From positions 1 through 64,000 of the forward strand of contig NZ_JAPCIO010000006.1 of NCBI RefSeq assembly GCF_025909975.1: DNA of 64,000 nt, in the 5' to 3' direction. The position numbers were made by a program, and so were the translations under genes. The notes beneath the pieces are model-generated. The model did not search any database. It saw only the letters and a program-made list of their open reading frames with translations, and had not been told where the DNA came from. Of this stretch, positions 60,189 to 64,000 are shown in pieces (position 1 is the first letter of the stretch; the number at the start of each line of letters is the position of its first letter). Source of the DNA: Flavobacterium lacisediminis. GTDB taxonomy: Bacteria; Bacteroidota; Bacteroidia; Flavobacteriales; Flavobacteriaceae.

Positions 60189-60841
60189 TTTAAATCCCGA
60201 ACTTTCTCATAATTCAATTCGTTAAAGTGCTGAATCACCACATTTGCTTTTGATAAATCTTGATTTTTGGAATGAAAACTATTATAACCTACACAAAAAA
60301 TTCCAGCTGAAACTGAGGCTTGAATTCCGTTTGTGCTGTCTTCAATTACGATGCAATTTTGTTTTGGAGCAATCGATAAACTCGCAGCATGTTCAAAAAT
60401 AGCAGGATGTGGTTTTGATTTCGGAAAATCTTCACCCGAAACAATATGGGTAAAATATTGATGCAAATTAAAACGGGTAAACACTCTGTTAATCGTAACA
60501 TTTGACGCTGAGGAAGCAACAATTAATTGGATTCCATTTGCATGCAAATCTTTGATTAAATCTTCTACTCCTTCAATTAAATACAAATCTTCTTTTGAGT
60601 CGAAAGCATCATTGAAAAGATTTCGTTTGGTTAAAATCAAATCTTCAACCTCTTCCACTAAATTGAATTGTGTTTTTAATTTCTGAAAAATATTACGTGT
60701 CGAATTTCCGGTAAACGAGGCATACATTTCGGAAGTAACTTCTATATTTAATTGCTTAAAATGTTGGTGATACGCATAATGATGAACCGGTTCGGTATCT
60801 ACAATTACGCCATCCATATCGAAAATTACAGTTTGTATCAT
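60185..60841 (-). CDS. HAD-family sugar-phosphatase/phosphoglucomutase-like hydrolase
   Basis: 218 residues, start ATG 60841 (in-frame codons upstream to 60868 overlap rnz and add nothing). HAD with small C1 cap: [14 protein letters not shown] (nucleophile Asp), SSASNVTI (motif II), lysine in KSKPHPAIF and acidic [10 protein letters not shown] (motif IV). This pattern fits beta-phosphoglucomutase or sugar-phosphatase subfamilies; substrate is not determined. Last gene of the pyrR operon, one base behind rnz. Confidence 0.9.
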   Translation of the reverse strand: MIQTVIFDMDGVIVDTEPVHHYAYHQHFKQLNIEVTSEMYASFTGNSTRNIFQKLKTQFNLVEEVEDLILTKRNLFNDAFDSKEDLYLIEGVEDLIKDLHANGIQLIVASSASNVTINRVFTRFNLHQYFTHIVSGEDFPKSKPHPAIFEHAASLSIAPKQNCIVIEDSTNGIQASVSAGIFCVGYNSFHSKNQDLSKANVVIQHFNELNYEKVRDLN

Positions 60842-60842
60842 A

Positions 60843-61748
60843 TTAAAACTCAAATTCTTTGCCGTCATCGGCTAAAAGTACGTTGTCAAAAATAGTTTGT
60901 GCTTCTGTTTTGAAAGGTTCAATGGAACCATATCTAGTGGAATAATGTCCTAAAATTAAGTTTTTTACATTAGCTAATTTCGCAATTTGAGCAGCTTCTT
61001 TTGCGGTAGCGTGTTTGGTTTTTTCCGTATATTGCATTTCCGAATCTAAAAAAGTAGATTCGTGATATAAAACATCCACGTCTTTAATTATCGGAACAAT
61101 AGATTCGTCATACAAAGTATCGCTACAAAAAGCATAGCTCATAGGAGCATCTGGCGGAAACGAAAGTAATTCATTTGTAATCACTTCACCCGAATCTAAG
61201 GTTACATTACCTCCTGATTTGATTTTATCAAAATACACTTTCTCAATTTTGTATTTCGCAACCGCTTCGATATTCAAATGGCGTTTTCCTAGCTTTTCTT
61301 GAAACAAAAATCCGTTTGTATACACACGATGATTTAACGGAATGGTTTTTACAATTACGGCATCATCTTCAAAAATAACTTCGCTTTCTTTTGATTCTAA
61401 TTCGTGGAAATATAAATTGTAACCTGTAAACGAACCTGAAGCTCGTAATTGCAACAAGATAATTTCTTTAATTCCTTTTGGACCATAAACGTGCAAATCA
61501 TTTTCACGATTTAATAACATAAATGTCGAAATCAAACCAATTAATCCATAAAAATGATCGCCATGTAAATGCGAAATAAAAATGTGACTAATACGAGAAA
61601 ACTTGATTTTATGCTTGCGTAATTGCACTTGTGTTCCTTCACCACAATCAATTAAGAACATATGGTTTTTTATGTCTAAAACTTGCGATGTTGGATTGGT
61701 TATGGTTCTAGGAGTGGCTGCGTAACAGCCTAGTATTTGTAGTTTCAT
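60843..61748 (-). CDS. rnz: Ribonuclease Z (tRNA 3' processing)
   Basis: Zinc-dependent endonuclease that trims tRNA 3' ends. 301 residues from ATG 61748 (MKLQILGCYAATPR); the longer frame contains intergenic AT repeats. Metallo-beta-lactamase motifs: HLHGDHFYGL, with further His in CGEGTQVQLR, then HATAKEAAQIA and LGHYSTRY. AYCSDTLYDE and YHESTF complete the RNase Z set. The tRNase Z exosite loop is present (about 145-185). Follows the STAS-like gene. Confidence 0.94.
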   Translation of the reverse strand: MKLQILGCYAATPRTITNPTSQVLDIKNHMFLIDCGEGTQVQLRKHKIKFSRISHIFISHLHGDHFYGLIGLISTFMLLNRENDLHVYGPKGIKEIILLQLRASGSFTGYNLYFHELESKESEVIFEDDAVIVKTIPLNHRVYTNGFLFQEKLGKRHLNIEAVAKYKIEKVYFDKIKSGGNVTLDSGEVITNELLSFPPDAPMSYAFCSDTLYDESIVPIIKDVDVLYHESTFLDSEMQYTEKTKHATAKEAAQIAKLANVKNLILGHYSTRYGSIEPFKTEAQTIFDNVLLADDGKEFEF

Positions 61749-61779
61749 TTCAATTGATAGTTGATAATGAATAATTAAC

Positions 61780-61810
61780 AATTATCAGAATTATCAATTT
61801 TCAATTATCA
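61780..61810. repeat. AATTATCA short tandem-like repeats
   Basis: Three copies of AATTATCA at 61780-61787, 61789-61796 and 61803-61810, with inverted relatives (TTGATAAT) at 61761-61768. Simple AT-rich intergenic DNA that can form weak hairpins. Confidence 0.45.
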
Positions 61811-61821
61811 ATTTTTAATTA

Positions 61822-62154
61822 TTAAAATCCTAAATCGCGTTCAATTTCGTCCATTTCAATCATATCATGGGCTTCTAAAACAGAAGGAACTACATTTAAA
61901 TAATTAGGAACTTTATCAAAATCAACAGCATCAGAAACCACAATCATTGATTTTTTTGCTTTTTTATGTGTTTTAGCTAACTCTTTAAAGTGAGCCAAAT
62001 CGGCATTGGAAATCGATTGATCTTGTGATACATCCAAAATTAGGTTTTGACCTTGAAACACATGATATTCATTGGTTATTTTACCCACAAAAGCTTCCAC
62101 ATTATTTTGTGTGTCTTTGATGATGGTGGTATGCCCTTTTTGATCTACTTTCAT
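61822..62154 (-). CDS. STAS-like small protein of the rnz operon
   Basis: 110 residues, soluble: four strands and helices in STAS-like order (GHTTIIKDTQNNVEAFVG, then NLILDVSQDQSISNADL, then SMIVVSDAVDF) and an acidic C-terminal tail (MIEMDEIERDLGF). Such proteins next to rnz in Bacteroidota have been labelled ribonuclease Z by carry-over; it has no metal motif and is not a nuclease by sequence. Role unknown; possible partner of RNase Z. Confidence 0.8.
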   Translation of the reverse strand: MKVDQKGHTTIIKDTQNNVEAFVGKITNEYHVFQGQNLILDVSQDQSISNADLAHFKELAKTHKKAKKSMIVVSDAVDFDKVPNYLNVVPSVLEAHDMIEMDEIERDLGF

Positions 62155-62181
62155 AATCTGTTTTGAATAAACGCTAAGATA

Positions 62182-63111
62182 CTAATTTTTAATCTTGCTT
62201 GCCAATAAATAAATCACTGCCATACGAACCGCTACTCCATTTTCTACCTGATTCAAAATCACTGATTGTTGTGAATCGGCAACATCTGAAGTAATTTCTA
62301 CTCCTCTGTTGATTGGTCCAGGGTGCATGATTACGATTTCTTTATTTAACGAATCTAATAATTCTTTGGTTACACCGTATTGTTGGGTATATTCTCTTGT
62401 AGTTGGGAAATAACTCACATCTAAACGTTCGTTTTGAACACGTAACATATTAGCTACATCTGCCCATTCTAAAGCTTTTCTTAGATTTGGTTCAACAGTT
62501 ACTCCTAATGACTCAATGTATTTAGGAATCAAAGTTTTTGGACCACAGACTTTTACTTCAGCACCTTGCATTTGTAGTGCAAAAATATTGGATAACGCTA
62601 CTCTTGAATGTAAAATATCACCTACGATTACGATTTTCTTTCCACCTACATCGCCTAATTTTTCTCTAATCGTAAAACTATCTAATAAGGCTTGCGTTGG
62701 GTGTTCGTGAGCGCCATCTCCAGCATTAACTACACTTGCTCCAATATTTTGGGACAAGAAATGAGCCGCTCCAGGACTACTATGACGCATAACCACCATA
62801 TCCACTTTCATAGATAAAATATTGTTTACCGTGTCAATCAAAGTTTCTCCTTTTTTAACCGAAGATTGTGCTGCTGAAAAACTAATAACATCAGCTGAAA
62901 GTCGTTTTTGTGCTAATTCGAAAGATAATTTGGTTCGTGTGCTGTTTTCGAAGAAAATGTTGGCAATCGTAACATCTCGTAATGATGGTACTTTTTTTAT
63001 TGGACGATTTATAACTTCTTTGAAATGGTCAGCCGTTTCGAAAATTAAATCAATATCTTGTTTGGTAATATATTTTATTCCGATTAAATGATTTACTGAT
63101 AATTCTTTCAT
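62182..63111 (-). CDS. pyrB: Aspartate carbamoyltransferase catalytic subunit
   Basis: Joins carbamoyl phosphate and aspartate, second step of pyrimidine synthesis. 309 residues. Carbamoyl-phosphate site FENSTRTK, the HSSPGA loop, GDGAHEHPTQALLD, KIVIVGDILHSRVALSN, and MHPGPINRGVEI in the aspartate domain. No pyrI (regulatory subunit) follows, so it is probably the unregulated trimer of Bacteroidota and Firmicutes type. Second gene of the pyrR operon, 24 bases after pyrR. Confidence 0.97.
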   Translation of the reverse strand: MKELSVNHLIGIKYITKQDIDLIFETADHFKEVINRPIKKVPSLRDVTIANIFFENSTRTKLSFELAQKRLSADVISFSAAQSSVKKGETLIDTVNNILSMKVDMVVMRHSSPGAAHFLSQNIGASVVNAGDGAHEHPTQALLDSFTIREKLGDVGGKKIVIVGDILHSRVALSNIFALQMQGAEVKVCGPKTLIPKYIESLGVTVEPNLRKALEWADVANMLRVQNERLDVSYFPTTREYTQQYGVTKELLDSLNKEIVIMHPGPINRGVEITSDVADSQQSVILNQVENGVAVRMAVIYLLASKIKN

Positions 63112-63135
63112 TTATATGTAGTTGTGTGTTGTTGT

Positions 63136-63675
63136 TTATTTAGTTACCAGATATACAGCGTCTTCACCGTCATTCTCTTGCCATTTTACAATTACTTTTT
63201 CATTGTTAATGGCATCTACTTGTCTTCCTCTGTAATCGGGTTGAATCGGTAAATGACGACTGAATCTTCTGTCGATTAAGGTTAAAAGTTCTACTTCTGA
63301 TGGTCTTCCGAAAGATTGTATTGCAGTTAAAGCCGCATTAATACTTCTTCCGGTATATAAAACATCATCAATAAAAACTACTTTTTTATCTTCAACTAAG
63401 AAATCAATTTGAGTTTTGTTAGCTTCTAATGTCTTTTCACCTCTTCTGAAATCGTCACGAAAGAAGGTAATATCTAAAAACCCTAACTTAATGTCTTGAA
63501 TTTGATAATCCGATTCTAGAATTTGTTTGATTCTTTCGGCTAAATATTTACCTCTTGGTTGTAATCCTATTAAAACAGTGTTGGAGAAATCTAAATGATT
63601 TTCAATTAGTTGACAAGCTAATCGATGCAAGATAATGTGTACTTCTTTTGAAGTGAGCAAAACTTTTTGACTCAT
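63136..63675 (-). CDS. pyrR: PyrR bifunctional pyr regulator/uracil phosphoribosyltransferase
   Basis: 179 residues from ATG 63675; a TTG six codons upstream lies at the promoter. Phosphoribosyltransferase fold with PRPP loop VVFIDDVLYTGRSINAAL, IGLQPRGKYLAERI at the pyrophosphate loop and LIDRRFSRHLPIQPDYRGR, the PyrR hallmark near the C terminus. In Bacillus it binds pyr mRNA to attenuate; here the leader is too short for an attenuator. First gene of the operon pyrR-pyrB-STAS-like-rnz-HAD. Confidence 0.94.
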   Translation of the reverse strand: MSQKVLLTSKEVHIILHRLACQLIENHLDFSNTVLIGLQPRGKYLAERIKQILESDYQIQDIKLGFLDITFFRDDFRRGEKTLEANKTQIDFLVEDKKVVFIDDVLYTGRSINAALTAIQSFGRPSEVELLTLIDRRFSRHLPIQPDYRGRQVDAINNEKVIVKWQENDGEDAVYLVTK

Positions 63676-63690
63676 AGTGTGTTGTTTGTA

Positions 63691-63721
63691 CAAATTTAGA
63701 ATTTATATTTCTAATAGCAAT
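63691..63721 (-). promoter_or_regulatory. Promoter ATTG-N19-TAAATTTG for the pyrR operon
   Basis: On the minus strand: -33 ATTG (63721-63718) and exact -7 box TAAATTTG (63698-63691), 19-bp spacer, 15 nt before ATG 63675, leaving only a ~12-nt leader. Confidence 0.7.
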
Positions 63722-63729
63722 CGTATTGT

Positions 63730-63765
63730 AAAAAAAATCCCGTTACTAAAAATAGCAACGGGATT
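63730..63765 (-). terminator. Terminator of the ABC-F gene
   Basis: Stem AATCCCGTT / AACGGGATT, 12-nt loop, then a run of T on the minus strand, between the ABC-F stop and the pyrR promoter. Confidence 0.88.
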
Positions 63766-63769
63766 CATA

Positions 63770-64000
<231 letters not shown>

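Overview
The window is AT-rich bacterial chromosome and almost certainly belongs to a member of the Flavobacteriaceae, probably Flavobacterium or a close relative. The signs are a type IX secretion (T9SS) cargo protein, a lamin-tail secreted protein, TonB-type outer-membrane receptors with N-terminal CarboxypepD_reg-like domains, EttA, very short intergenic gaps, start regions without Shine-Dalgarno motifs, and many promoters of the Bacteroidota form TTTG-N17..23-TAnnTTTG. No rRNA, tRNA, CRISPR array, transposase or prophage gene was seen. The left edge cuts a lamin-tail-domain protein and the right edge cuts an ABC-F ATPase.

Layout. 1-4.2 kb: secreted lamin-tail protein, an orphan membrane protein and a secreted M1 aminopeptidase. 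4.3-9.7 kb: DoxX-like protein, menE plus a CPBP protease, arsC, and a large TonB-dependent outer-membrane protein. 9.7-14.9 kb: a 56-residue membrane protein, a CorA-type transporter with GQN in place of GMN, then hutI-crcB and hutG (histidine degradation and fluoride export) around a coiled-coil protein. 14.9-24.3 kb: DEAD-box helicase, TPR hybrid histidine kinase, ettA, a small membrane protein, holA, an orphan PD-(D/E)XK protein, a glycosyltransferase and an OmpA lipoprotein. 24.3-33 kb: YciO-type protein, uvrD, a second M1 peptidase and recG. 33-38.6 kb: complete RND tripartite efflux operon. 38.7-43.6 kb: bestrophin, a lipoprotein hydrolase and pheT. 43.7-45.8 kb: a T9SS leucine-rich-repeat protein bracketed by copies of an AAACCTG palindromic repeat. 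46-50.9 kb: compact operon of DUF2520 protein, KdsC-like phosphatase, UbiA prenyltransferase, Maf, minimal MscS and rhomboid protease. 50.9-55.2 kb: secreted PIG-L deacetylase, a 34-residue membrane protein and a sodium:solute symporter. 56.2-60.2 kb: SRPBCC protein, an SDR lacking its catalytic tyrosine, a class I photolyase and a divergent photolyase/cryptochrome. 60.2-63.7 kb: pyrR-pyrB-STAS-like-rnz-HAD operon.

Most of the window is housekeeping (translation, repair, pyrimidine and menaquinone synthesis) mixed with envelope functions typical of the group. The places most likely to hold under-described biology are the light-linked cluster at 56.2-60.2 kb, the deacetylase / mini-protein / symporter unit at 50.9-55.2 kb, the UbiA-to-rhomboid operon, and the repeat-flanked T9SS gene. 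Several gene starts were moved downstream of the longest open frame because a signal peptide, a family N terminus or a promoter showed the longer form to be wrong. Two genes have promoter boxes so close to the ATG that leaderless mRNA is likely.
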